The position numbers and the translations under genes are program-made. A DNA stretch of 64,000 nt, from contig JAXMAF010000008.1 of NCBI GenBank assembly GCA_046350555.1, positions 169,555-233,554 on the forward strand, given 5' to 3'. How positions within the stretch are numbered: position 1 is the first letter of the stretch; every line of letters begins with the position of its first letter. The notes under the pieces were generated by a model. That model was not told the origin of the DNA. It made no database searches and worked only from the letters and a program-made list of their open reading frames with translations. This document shows, one piece after another, positions 18,315 to 27,868 of the stretch. This stretch comes from JAXMAF01 sp046350555 (GTDB lineage: Bacteria; Planctomycetota; Phycisphaerae; Phycisphaerales; SM1A02).

Positions 18315-21300
18315 TCAATTCGCCGTCTCGTGCGGCCGCTGCGGCGGCGTCTTGAAGTCGAAGTCGGGGAAGCGCTTCTCGGCCCATTCAATGAGAGCCC
18401 AGAAGCCTTGTTCCTTGGGTGGGGCGTCCTCGAAGCGAAGGCGGAGGGCGTCGTCGAGGCGGCCATGAGTCTTCCACGGGCTGCGAAAGCTCGCGGCTCC
18501 CATGTGAGGAACGCGCATCGCATCAAGCATGCTGCGCCCCACAACCTTCTCGTCGCTCAGCCCACCCAACAGCGCTACAAGAGTGTCGCCGAGCGTGGCA
18601 AGGTGGTTGGAATCCGTCGCGCCATTGATCGCCGCGAGAAGGGGATCGACCGCCCGCGCGGCCTGCTCGTCGCCGAGGTTGCTCGCCAGCGTCGCGAGAC
18701 CGGTGCCGAGCGCGGCAACCTGGCCGGAATCCGTTGTGCCCTTGATCGCCGCGAGCACGTGATCGAACGCCCGCACGGCCTGCTCGTCGCCGAGCTTGAC
18801 CGCCAGCGCCGCGAGACCGGTGCCAAGCGCGGCAACCTGGCGGGAATGCACCGTGCCCTTGATCGCCGCGAGAAGGGGATCGACCGCCAGCGCGGCCTGC
18901 TCGTCGCCGAGCTTGTCCGCCAGCGCCGCGAGACCCGTGCCCAGCGCGGCAGCCTGATCGAGATCCGCTGTTTCCTTGATCGCCGACAACACCGCTTCGA
19001 ACGCCGCCGTGTTTTCGATTTCGATCGCAAGGAACGCAACAGCAACCCTGCACTCCAACGACGTTGGCATCCTCGTCATGACCGCATTGGCAAGCGCTGA
19101 ACGGCGCTCCCGATCCAGCCCGACCAACGCATGTGTGATCGCCGTCGGCGCGCGTGCGAATCGCGTGGCCAAGTCATCGTTCGTCAGGATCTGCCCGACG
19201 AATGCCGCGCGAACGTCAGGCGGCGCCTGGGCCAGCTTCCAGAGCGACTCGATCTCGCGCGGACTGGCGCGACCGCCCTGAAACTCAAACGCGTCCCAGA
19301 GCTGCTTCGCTTCGAGCGTGTTCGCGCGATTCTCCGCCTGTCGCCAGAACGCTGAGGAAACGATCGTTGCGGTGAGGAGGTTGGCGAAGATGGCAGCCAG
19401 CGATGCCGCGCGGTAGATCCACTGTCGGTGCTGCTCCGCTCTGCTTGCGCCGATGAAGCCGCGCTCGGTCTGCGAGAGCCAGCCGTCGCGCCGCTGCGCC
19501 AGCGCACCAAACTCGGCCAGGTCGCTCCCCGACGCGAGGTCGCCACGAACCCGTCCGCGATCCTCCCAGCGAGCCGCGCGATCCATCAGCCGATCGAGCT
19601 GGCGCTTGTCGTCGGCGCGGCACCGATCCGCCGCCGAGTTCCGGAGCCAACCCTGATATCGGCTCCATTGCGTCACAAGCTGTTCATGGGCGAGTTCCGC
19701 GGTCGAGGCGCTGGTGCGCGCCGGCGCGGGTCGGTCGGAACGATCCCGCTTGGCGCCGTCGTCGCGGGGACGATCCGCGTCGGTCGTTCCGCCGGTGGCG
19801 CCGTCGTGAACGTCGTCGTCGCGATCGTCTCGGATCACCAGCAGCCGTCGGCACTCCGCCGAGGCGAGCTTCTGCGCCACTCGCCATCCGTCGTCGGTGA
19901 GTTCGTTCCGGCTCACCACCCGTCGCGTCGCGCCCTGGGCATCGCCCACCTGCACCAGCCGCATGAAGAGCGCCTCCGCGACGGGCCGCTCGGCCTCCGA
20001 GAGCTGCGTCGGAACGTTGCCCGCGTTGGCGAACACCTCCTCCGCAGCCGTCGCAAGGGCACCTTCGACGCGGCCGATGTGCTCGTAGGCGCGCAGCACG
20101 CTTCCCTCGAAGTCGCGCCGCCGTCGCCATGCCTCCGTCAATGCCATCTCGAGGAGCGCAAGGTCTCCCGGCTGATCGGTGATGTCGCGCAGCACGGCAT
20201 CGGCGAGTTCCTTGGCATGCATCGCGGTCTCGCCCGCGAGGGAGAGCGGCTTGGTGATCGCGGCCCGCAGCCCATCGGGGTCCATGCGTCGCAACAGGAA
20301 TCGCCCGCTCGCCGCGCCCGAGTCGAGACGACTCCAGAGTGCGGGATCGGCGCTGCACAGGTTGAAGTAGTCGCGCCGCATCGTCGCGACGACGCGGCGA
20401 TTGAAGTCGCCCGCTGGCGCAAGCGCCAGCAACACGCGGATGAACTTCTCGCGGATGTCGTCCGCGGTCGACGTCCAGAGTTCCTCGAACTGATCGACCA
20501 CAAGAAGAAGCTTCGCGTCGCGAGGTGCAGCCTCGCGCAGCGCATCACCGATCCGTCCGGCGTCCCGCGAGCGGATCGCCACGCCGAGCTTGTCCCAGTC
20601 GATCGTGAGACCGGCGGCGCGTGCCGCATCCGCGACGCCGTTCACGAGACCTTGAAACGGCTCGCGCCCCGGCCGCATCTGCACGACATGCCACGCGGCT
20701 GGATCGGGCCGCGTCGCCTCCGTGCGATCCGCAAACACGCCCTCGCGGAACCGGGGAATGAGACCCGCCTTCACCAGGGACGACTTGCCGGCGCCGCTGT
20801 CGCCATACACCACAACGAAGTTCGTCGCCCTGAGCTTCTCGACGAGTTCCCGTGTCTCGCGTTCGCGCCCGAAGAAGAGCGCCGCGGTCTCGGCATCGAA
20901 GGCGCTAAATCCCATGAACGGCTCGGCGACGACGCTCACCTGGTCGCGAGCGTCGAGGTTGAGCGCCGCGCGGATGATCGCGTCGAGACCGTCGAACGAG
21001 TCGCCTCCATCGCCCAGCGACTTGAGCTCCGCCGCCTGGAAGAGCGTCGCGGTTCGTGGAAGCTTGGTCAGGTCGCGGGCATTCCCCACGATCGGAATGA
21101 ACGGATGTGGCTCGCCCGCCGCCGCCTTCTCGGCGAGCTTGTTGATGCCAAGCCGCATCTCGATGTCGACCCAGAACGACACACCGGCGGGCGGCACCAG
21201 CACGGCGAAGGCGGTCGAGTCGGCGACGGCCTCCTCGATCTGCTTCTGCCAGCTCTCGCCGGGACGGAGCACTTCGCCCGAACCCGTGCCGCGCCGATCG

Positions 21301-21566
21301 ACCCAGACTTCGAGACCGTGCTCGATCGCCGTCGGACTCTCCTCGATTCTCTTCGAGAGCGCGTCCGCCACCGAACGATCGACGCCCGCGTGCGAGAGGA
21401 AGAGCAGGTGACGCTGTTGAACTGCGCTCGCAGGACCGAGGACCCCATGGACGGTGAACGAGCGGTGATCGGCGGATGTTACGTGGTCACGGCCGGACCC
21501 TTGCCTTGTGGCCGGGCCCTTGCGGCCGGTTCCTTCCCCGCACGCGCGAACGGGGAGGCACGGCAC
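18315..21566 (-). CDS. TIR-STAND NTPase with membrane segment and 39-residue repeats (putative defence protein)
   Basis: 1083 residues if started at the GTG at 21,566. No in-frame ATG lies before the TIR domain, so the start is weak. Domains in order: TIR about 52-190 (HLLFLSHAGVDRSVADAL, with Glu136 in FWVDIEMRLG placed like the catalytic Glu of NAD-cleaving TIRs). STAND/AAA-like NTPase about 230-560 follows (FFGRERETRELVEKLR; Walker A YGDSGAGKSSLVKAG; Walker B KLLLVVDQFEELW). Then come an acidic linker and a membrane helix near 718-740. The C terminus has four 39-residue helical repeats at 855-1010. Such proteins commonly sense phage and trigger NAD loss or cell death; that role here is inferred. 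It is divergent from the next gene. Confidence 0.85.
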   Translation of the reverse strand: MPCLPVRACGEGTGRKGPATRQGSGRDHVTSADHRSFTVHGVLGPASAVQQRHLLFLSHAGVDRSVADALSKRIEESPTAIEHGLEVWVDRRGTGSGEVLRPGESWQKQIEEAVADSTAFAVLVPPAGVSFWVDIEMRLGINKLAEKAAAGEPHPFIPIVGNARDLTKLPRTATLFQAAELKSLGDGGDSFDGLDAIIRAALNLDARDQVSVVAEPFMGFSAFDAETAALFFGRERETRELVEKLRATNFVVVYGDSGAGKSSLVKAGLIPRFREGVFADRTEATRPDPAAWHVVQMRPGREPFQGLVNGVADAARAAGLTIDWDKLGVAIRSRDAGRIGDALREAAPRDAKLLLVVDQFEELWTSTADDIREKFIRVLLALAPAGDFNRRVVATMRRDYFNLCSADPALWSRLDSGAASGRFLLRRMDPDGLRAAITKPLSLAGETAMHAKELADAVLRDITDQPGDLALLEMALTEAWRRRRDFEGSVLRAYEHIGRVEGALATAAEEVFANAGNVPTQLSEAERPVAEALFMRLVQVGDAQGATRRVVSRNELTDDGWRVAQKLASAECRRLLVIRDDRDDDVHDGATGGTTDADRPRDDGAKRDRSDRPAPARTSASTAELAHEQLVTQWSRYQGWLRNSAADRCRADDKRQLDRLMDRAARWEDRGRVRGDLASGSDLAEFGALAQRRDGWLSQTERGFIGASRAEQHRQWIYRAASLAAIFANLLTATIVSSAFWRQAENRANTLEAKQLWDAFEFQGGRASPREIESLWKLAQAPPDVRAAFVGQILTNDDLATRFARAPTAITHALVGLDRERRSALANAVMTRMPTSLECRVAVAFLAIEIENTAAFEAVLSAIKETADLDQAAALGTGLAALADKLGDEQAALAVDPLLAAIKGTVHSRQVAALGTGLAALAVKLGDEQAVRAFDHVLAAIKGTTDSGQVAALGTGLATLASNLGDEQAARAVDPLLAAINGATDSNHLATLGDTLVALLGGLSDEKVVGRSMLDAMRVPHMGAASFRSPWKTHGRLDDALRLRFEDAPPKEQGFWALIEWAEKRFPDFDFKTPPQRPHETAN
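18537..19004 (-). repeat. Four 117-bp in-frame repeats inside the TIR-STAND gene
   Basis: They encode 39-residue units of the form AALGTGLAALADKLGDEQ followed by AALAVDPLLAAIKGT. The middle copies are very similar at DNA level, suggesting recent duplication or homogenisation. The last copy is more divergent. They form the probable sensor region. Confidence 0.85.
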
Positions 21567-21650
21567 GTCGCGCGTGCTGCGCGGTAGGCTGCCGCCCCAC
21601 GCGTCGCACGTCGCGCGGCGCAGGTGCCGCGCACCATCCGAGGAGGTCGC

Positions 21651-22232
21651 ATGGATTTCAGGAGCTGCATGGAGATCGTCGCGCATCTCTGGCTGCCGGT
21701 GCTCGCCGGCGCTGCCGCGGTCTGGATCGCGAGCGCAATCGTGTGGATGGCGCTGCCGCACCATCGCAAGGACTGGAAGAAGCTGCCCGACGAGGCGGCG
21801 TTCATGTCGGCGGTCAGGGCGATGAACATCCCTCCGGGTCAATACGGCTATCCCCACTTCGGCAGCCATGCCGAGGCGCAGAAGCCGGAGATGCAGAAGC
21901 TGTGGAAGGAGGGACCGATGGGCATGCTGAGCGTGTGGACGTCGAACATCTCCATGGGGCGGAACATGTTCATCACGTTCCTCGTCCACCTCGTGGTGTC
22001 GGCGATGATCGGCTACCTCGGTGTGATCACGGTGCCGCCGGGAAGCGGCTTCGGTCGTGCGTTTCAGGTGCTGGGAACCGCCGGGGTGCTCGCCTACTCG
22101 TTTGCGTTCATTCCGAATGGCGTCTGGTTCCAACAGGGGCGTTCGACGGTGATGAACGTGATCGATGGCATCGCGTACGGATTGATCATCGGCGCGGTGA
22201 TGGCGGCGCTGTGGCCGAGCGCGGCGGCGTGA
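21651..22232 (+). CDS. Conserved polytopic membrane protein of unknown function
   Basis: 193 residues with about four membrane helices (LWLPVLAGAAAVWIASAIVW, FITFLVHLVVSAMIGYLGV, FQVLGTAGVLAYSFAF, IDGIAYGLIIGAVMAALW). Between the first and second lies a hydrophilic loop with GQYGYPHFGSH. GAGGAGG lies six bases before the ATG, a clear ribosome site that fixes the start. I have seen such proteins only as uncharacterised. The 3' end overlaps the convergent gene by 47 bases. It is divergent from the TIR-STAND gene with an 84-base gap; no functional link is evident. Confidence 0.75.
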   Translation: MDFRSCMEIVAHLWLPVLAGAAAVWIASAIVWMALPHHRKDWKKLPDEAAFMSAVRAMNIPPGQYGYPHFGSHAEAQKPEMQKLWKEGPMGMLSVWTSNISMGRNMFITFLVHLVVSAMIGYLGVITVPPGSGFGRAFQVLGTAGVLAYSFAFIPNGVWFQQGRSTVMNVIDGIAYGLIIGAVMAALWPSAAA

Positions 22233-24973
22233 GCGGTTCCATGCGGAAGAACTGGCCGTAGTACGCGGTCTCGCCGAGGCGGGTGCCGAGGAACTCGAAG
22301 GGTTCGTCGCGGCGGCGCGCTTCCATCGCGCTGAGCAGCGCCCGTTCCGGCGCGATGAGCATGAACGGCGCGAATCCCGGCGGTCGCGTGATGGTGACCG
22401 ATTGCAGCAGCGCCACGGGCTCGCTCGCCTCGTTGGAGCGGCGAGGCGCCGTGGCGCCGGTGGGGAAGGGCTGGCCGAAGTCGTCGATCTCGCGCCACAG
22501 ATCCTCGGGCGCCATGCGCGCCGGACCGAACCAGCGAAACGACGGATTGCGCTCGATGACGACGCCGGAGAGCGTCGCCACGGGCGCGCTGACGAGCGAA
22601 ACCGATTCCGGCGAGGCCGATGGCCGAACCGTGGCCGGAGGCATCCGCCGTCCGATCAGTCCGAGGGCCGAGGCCAGGATCACGAGGGGCACGCCGAGCG
22701 CGAGGAGCGCGCCCGCGCGATCGACGCCATCGAGATTTGTGGAGCGTCGGGTGGTGCCATCGAGCGCGACCTCTGCGCTCGCCCGGCCGCGCGCGTCCGT
22801 CGCCTTGTGGCGCCGGGCGGTCGAGTCGGCCAGGAAGAAGAAGGCGACGAAGGTCATGAGCGGCATCGTCGGCGCAACCGCGCGAGCCGCCGTCCGGTAG
22901 ATGACCGGCATCGAGGCGACGATGCCGAGCGCCGCGGCGACGAGCAGGATCGCGACCGCGCCCGACGCGCCGCAGCCGCAGCAGGAGCGTCAGCGGGCCG
23001 AGGATGGACCAGATCGCGTGAGCCGGCGCGTTCGCGGGAAGCCACGCCGACCAGCGCGACGGCAGGGCGGCGGCGAGGAGGCCGCGATCCCCGAAATGGG
23101 CCGCGACGCCCGGGCCCCACGCCGCGACGAACGCGCCGAGCGCCGAATGCAGCGATCGCGCCAGCACCGTTGGATCGGCCTCGATCCGCTTCCACGTCTC
23201 CTCGTAGAGCGCCGCTTCCTGCTGCGCCTCGGTCGACATCGGCATGTGCTGCACGATCCACTCCTGGCCGAGCGTCCACGTGCCGCCGGAGGCGAGGCCG
23301 AAGGCGACGAAGGCGAAGTTGCTGTTGGGTGTCGAGCCACCGTCGCTCGTGAGGCGGAAGACCGTCGCGTTGAGGACGAACGCGGCCGTCATCGATGACG
23401 CGGCGAGCGCCGCGGCGGCGACCGGCGCGATCCAGGCGCGACGACCGGATCGTCGCGCGGTCCACGCCAGGGCGAGCACGATCGCCGGAAGCACGAAGAA
23501 GGCGCCGGCGCGGGCGAAGAGCCCGAGGGAGAGCGCGAAGCAGCCCAGCGACCAGATCGGCGGCCGACGCGTCTCGACGCCGCGCAGGAGGAGTCCCGTG
23601 CCGAGGGCGCCAAGCGAAAGCCCCAGCGACTCCGTCATCGGCAGGCCGAGGAAGTGCTGCGCGTAGCCGAGAAGCACCGCGTAGGTCGCGAGCCCCGCCC
23701 AGACGCCGAGGCTGCGCCCGGCGGCGCGGGCCACGAACCAGATCGCGGCGCCGCAGAGGAGCGTGTTGAGGAGCAGCACGACCTGCATCCGTCCGTCGCC
23801 AAGCGAGCTCTCCGCGGCCATCAGCGTTGCGCAGAGCGGCCGACGCGCGGCGAAGCGCGGCAGCTCGCCCTGCCAGCGCAGCCATTGGCTCGAGGCCCAG
23901 TGTTCGAGGGCGTCGCTGTCGACGATGCGTCCCTGGGCCACCGCGAGGTAGCGAACCCCCGGCCATTGCGAGACGGGCGGGGGAAGCGGGGCCCACCAGC
24001 GCAGGAGCGAGGCGACGGCCAGCGCCATCGCGGTGGCGAGGCCGAGGCGCCAGCGTCCCGCGCACGCGCAGAAGAACACGCGCCGCGTCCTCGTCGCGCT
24101 GCGCGCCACGGCCACCGCCGTGCGCGTCGCGAGCGAGGCGGGCCTCGGGGACGCCCGGTCGCGCCATCGGTCGGCGATGCGGAGCAGGACGGCGGCCGTC
24201 CCCGCGCTTGCTGCGCCGAGGAAGGCGACGCAGAGGATCGCGGGCGGCAGATGCTCGACGCATCGGGCCCACGCCGGTCGCGCGAGGATCGCCGCGACGA
24301 GCGCGAACGATCCGATGCAGGCGCACCAAGCGGCGAGTCGTGCGAGCACGCGGCCGCGCACGTGCCGCAGGAGCCAGAGCGCCGGCATGAGGGCGAGCCC
24401 GGCGCCGAGGAGGATCGCCCACGGCCGTGCGCGGACTCCCAGCTCGATCTGGTACGTCCGCCCGTTGGCGCGGGGATCGCTGTTGTCGGAGGTCGACATC
24501 AGCAGGGAGTCGACCCAGAACGAGTGGCGACCGGCGCCACGCTCGAAGATCTCCGCGTGCAGCGAGTGGGCCGGCGACAGCGGCGCGCCGTCCTCGAGCA
24601 GGCGGTGGGGCGAGACGGTGGCGTGCGCAAGATCGTCGGTCGGCCCCACCTCCAGTGGGAAGGGAAGCCGGAGACCATCGAGCAGTGGCGCGAGCGAGAC
24701 GCCCCACGCGACACCGTCGGCGTCGACGAACGCCTCGGGAGGAATCGACACGACGCGCGGCGCCGCCGCGCGAACCCGTGCGGCCAGCAGGATCGCCACG
24801 GCGAGCGAGAGGATCGCCACGACAAGCCAGGGATCGAACCGGCTGGCGCCGGCACGAATCAGCCACGTTCCGGGCCGGGGGTTGCGGCCGCGCCGGTTCG
24901 TTCCGGTCCGGAGGAATCCGCGCACCGGACCGCGGCGTGTCGACGATGGTTCGCTCATCGCCGCGCGCCGCAT
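22186..24973 (-). CDS. Large polytopic membrane protein, GT-C glycosyltransferase-like, one apparent frameshift
   Basis: About 925 residues when two frames are joined near 22,970, where LGPLTLLLRLRR continues as ASGAVAILLVAAALGIVASM in the next frame. A cytoplasmic Arg-rich start and one membrane helix lead to a roughly 100-residue outer domain, then more than ten helices. The stretch VRYLAVAQGRIVDSDAL, FAARRPLCATLMAAESSLGD and YAQHFLGLPMTESLGLSLG resembles membrane-embedded (GT39/ArnT-like) glycosyltransferases. A final helix (LVILASALGLI) is followed by a roughly 140-residue soluble tail. Two ATGs (24,973 and 24,958) could start it. The family call is tentative. Confidence 0.6.
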
Positions 24974-25058
24974 GACCGCGCGCAGGCCTGCGCATCGCGC
25001 TGCCCGCCGCGCGAGTGGACAGCCACCTGTTCCGCGCTCGCGACCTGATCGGAGTCCG

Positions 25059-26099
25059 TCACCACATCAGCACCGTCGTGAGCACGGGCCGGTGATCCGA
25101 GGCGCCGTTGGCATCGAGCGCGATGGCGGGCTGCGCCGTGAGGTGGTTCGCCGGCAGGACGAAGACGAAGTCGATCTCCTGCGACGGGTTGTCGCTCGGA
25201 TACGTCTGTGGGGTGCCCGTCTTCGCCGCCTCGCCCAGCTGTCCCTTCACGAGGGCGATCGTCCGCGAGCCGGGGCGGTCGTTGAAGTCCCCGGCGATGA
25301 TCGCCGGCGTGTTGCCCATCGCCGCCACGTCGGCGCTGATCTCGCGCAGGAGCGCCTGGGCCTGGGCGTAGCGGTCGGTGTCGTTCTCGAGCCAGTCGAG
25401 ATGGACGTTGAAGAGCCGGATCCGGGGACCGTCGAAGGGGCGGATCGTCGCGGCCAGCGAGGTGCGCGGCTCCTGCCTTCCCGGCGGGAGGGCGATGTTG
25501 CGCACCTCGCCCAGCTCGTAACGCGAGAGGATCGCCATGCCATACTCGCCACCATCGAAGGGCATGAATGCGCCGAAGGCCGACCACATGCCAAGCTGCT
25601 GTCCGAGCACCGTGGCCTGGTCGACGTTGCCGCTCCGCGCCGTGAGTCGATCGACCTCCTGGAGGAAGACGACGTCCGGCTGCATCGAGCGGAGCCAGGC
25701 GGCGATCCGGTCGAGGTCGATCCGCTTGTCGAGACCCTCGCCATGATGGATGTTCCAGGTGATCACGCGCAGGCCGCGCGTCGTGGTCAGCGACGGCGCA
25801 GCGCCCGCGGTCGCCGCCGATGGTGCGTCGGTCGTGGCCGGTGGCTTCGGAAGCCATCCCGTGGCGCCAGGCGCCGTCGCGGCGCTGGTCTCGGCGCCGC
25901 TCTGGGCGCCCGCGCCTGGCTGGCCTGGTTGGCCCGGCGAGCTCGCGCCTGTGGGCGCCGCCGGCGCATGCGGTGTCGGCTCGGCGCACGCGATGACGCA
26001 GAGCGTCGCGAGAAGCGAGCCGAGCCGGGCGATTCTCGCTGCACCGCTGGTCTTCGATGTCGAACGAGCCGGACGACGTGGCGTGGCAAAGTGCCGCAT
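25059..26099 (-). CDS. Secreted endonuclease/exonuclease/phosphatase-fold lipoprotein
   Basis: 346 residues. A lipoprotein signal with lipobox-like LCVIAC precedes a Pro/Ala/Gly-rich linker of about 80 residues. The EEP catalytic domain follows: LRVITWNIHHGEG, DVVFLQEVDR (catalytic Glu), LFNVHLDWLEND, AIIAGDFNDRPGS, EIDFVF and NGASDHRPVL (catalytic Asp-His). All key residues are present, so it should be an active metal-dependent phosphoesterase, acting on nucleic acids, phosphoinositides or other phosphodiesters. Envelope location is inferred from the signal. It follows the CvpA-like gene by 49 bases on the same strand. Confidence 0.88.
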   Translation of the reverse strand: MRHFATPRRPARSTSKTSGAARIARLGSLLATLCVIACAEPTPHAPAAPTGASSPGQPGQPGAGAQSGAETSAATAPGATGWLPKPPATTDAPSAATAGAAPSLTTTRGLRVITWNIHHGEGLDKRIDLDRIAAWLRSMQPDVVFLQEVDRLTARSGNVDQATVLGQQLGMWSAFGAFMPFDGGEYGMAILSRYELGEVRNIALPPGRQEPRTSLAATIRPFDGPRIRLFNVHLDWLENDTDRYAQAQALLREISADVAAMGNTPAIIAGDFNDRPGSRTIALVKGQLGEAAKTGTPQTYPSDNPSQEIDFVFVLPANHLTAQPAIALDANGASDHRPVLTTVLMW

Positions 26100-26148
26100 T
26101 CGCGCATCGTACCGGCGGCCTCGCTCCTCGCGAGGCGCCCGCCGTGCG

Positions 26149-27828
26149 TCAGGGCGCCGCGAGGCTGCCGAATCCGCCCTTCTTGCCGCTGACGTTGCCG
26201 ACGTTCACGTCGCAGTTGGCGACGGTCACGTCGCCGAGCCGGAAGCCGACGAGCTTCACGCCCTCGCTCACCTGGAAGAGCAGGAAGAGCTTGTGCGTTC
26301 CGGCGCTGGGCAGGTTGGGAACGTCGCTGACGGTCTTGAGCCCCTTCACCGGGTCGAGCTTCACCTCGATCTTGTCGGGCTTGATCCAGAAATAGCCCTC
26401 GGCGGTGTAGGTGCGGCCGTCGCTGTCGACGAGCATCGGCGCCGCGTTGGATCCGGCGCGCTTGCGGAAGTCGTACTTGTCGTCCCAGATGTCGAGCGAG
26501 CTGACGCCGCGGCTGACATCCACCTTCACGACCTTGGTGCCCTCGGCCTGGAGGAGCCCCTTCACGCGGAGCTGTCGTCCGGGGTTGAACGGCGAGTCGC
26601 GCAGGAACTCCTCGCGCCCGGAGGCGAGCATGTCCTCGACGACCTGCATCGAGGTCACCTGGTTCTTGCTGATGTTCAGCGGCTGGATGCCATTGTCGAC
26701 GTTGATCTCGCCGTCCTGCGCCACCGGGGCGTTGGGGTCGTACGCGACCTTGATCGCGGTGCCGCCGAGCGACTGCTTCTTGGCGAGGAACGCCATCTCG
26801 TCGAGGTCGGGCAGCGTCGCGGGAAGTCGGAAGCGGAGCCCCTTGATCTGGATGAACTGCGGCGTGGCGCCGGCCAGTTCCGAGGCGGGGAAGAGGAAGA
26901 GGATCGACGACTGCTGCTGGCCGGGGACGCTCGTTGCGTAGTGCGTGACGTCGTCGAAGCTGTGCTCGACGGGACTGCCGCCCGTGATCTGGACCCAGCG
27001 GACCGGGTGGATGGCGATCGCCTCGCCGTTCTTGAGGGCGATGAGCCGAACCTGCGAAGCGCTGACCACCAGCATCTCGCCGCGATCGAACGCGGCGCGA
27101 TCGAAGGTGACCTTGACGCCGAAGGCGCCGCGCCCGCCCTTGCCGATCCCGGCGTTGCGCGCGAAGAACGCCTCGTCGACGGTCGCCGCGCCGGGCGAGA
27201 GCGAGGTCTTGCCTTCGCCGTCCCACGCGCTGTCGCGGTGCAGCGAGAGCGCCTCGTCGGCGAGGGCCGGATAGCTTCGCTTGAGCGATGCGTTCGTGAA
27301 GGTCGGGGTGAGCGCCCCGTCGCTCAGCGCCGTGTAGAACGCCGAGGTCCACGCGTGCATCGGCGGATAGAGCTGTCCCGTCGATCCCGGCTGTCCCTGC
27401 GTGGCGCTGTCGCGGGCCATCCCGCGGAAGCCGACGAGGTCGACGCTGCTCTGCATGAAGCCGGCGCCGATCATGCAGATTCCGACCGTCAGGATCGCGG
27501 CGCCCGCGCCGAAGACCGAGCCGAAGGTGTAGTTCACCCACGTCGGGACGTTCACGTTGTCGGGCACCGTCTTGTCGAAGATGAGCCGGAGCACGAAGAG
27601 CGAGACCGCGAACGTGCCTAGCAGCGAGACGCCCCACGCGTACTCGTCGAACCATCCGCCGGTCAGGAGGAAGCTGACGGTCACGAACTCCCAGACCGAC
27701 AGGGCGATCGCCCCCGCGACGACCACGCAGATGAAGTGCAGCAGCGCGCTGAAGAACCCCTGGTTGGCCCACCAGTACGCGATGAGTCCCGCGATGCCGA
27801 CGAGGATGAGGTTGAGGATGATGGTCAT
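26149..27828 (-). CDS. CvpA-like membrane protein with large outer domain
   Basis: 559 residues. Four N-terminal membrane helices (from MTIILNLILVGIAGLIAYWW to ILTVGICMIGAGFM) have the CvpA-like pattern of a short multi-helix unit. Behind them is a roughly 400-residue soluble region rich in beta-type sequence (FFARNAGIGKGGRGAFGVKV, FLFPASELAGATPQFIQIKG) with no domain I can name. It sits 40 bases after the GspE-like ATPase and is likely co-transcribed with it and pilT. Planctomycetes often pair such proteins with type-IV-pilus-like ATPases. A structural or sensory role in a surface machine is possible but unproven. Confidence 0.7.
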   Translation of the reverse strand: MTIILNLILVGIAGLIAYWWANQGFFSALLHFICVVVAGAIALSVWEFVTVSFLLTGGWFDEYAWGVSLLGTFAVSLFVLRLIFDKTVPDNVNVPTWVNYTFGSVFGAGAAILTVGICMIGAGFMQSSVDLVGFRGMARDSATQGQPGSTGQLYPPMHAWTSAFYTALSDGALTPTFTNASLKRSYPALADEALSLHRDSAWDGEGKTSLSPGAATVDEAFFARNAGIGKGGRGAFGVKVTFDRAAFDRGEMLVVSASQVRLIALKNGEAIAIHPVRWVQITGGSPVEHSFDDVTHYATSVPGQQQSSILFLFPASELAGATPQFIQIKGLRFRLPATLPDLDEMAFLAKKQSLGGTAIKVAYDPNAPVAQDGEINVDNGIQPLNISKNQVTSMQVVEDMLASGREEFLRDSPFNPGRQLRVKGLLQAEGTKVVKVDVSRGVSSLDIWDDKYDFRKRAGSNAAPMLVDSDGRTYTAEGYFWIKPDKIEVKLDPVKGLKTVSDVPNLPSAGTHKLFLLFQVSEGVKLVGFRLGDVTVANCDVNVGNVSGKKGGFGSLAAP

Positions 27829-27868
27829 GGCGTCTTCGCGAACGTTCGTGCGAGGTGGTGAGGCGGTG

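Noticed and set aside
21566..22133. ATG start at 22,133 for the TIR-STAND gene
   Set aside because: It would overlap most of the plus-strand membrane gene with a strong ribosome site, and the extra N terminus is low-complexity.
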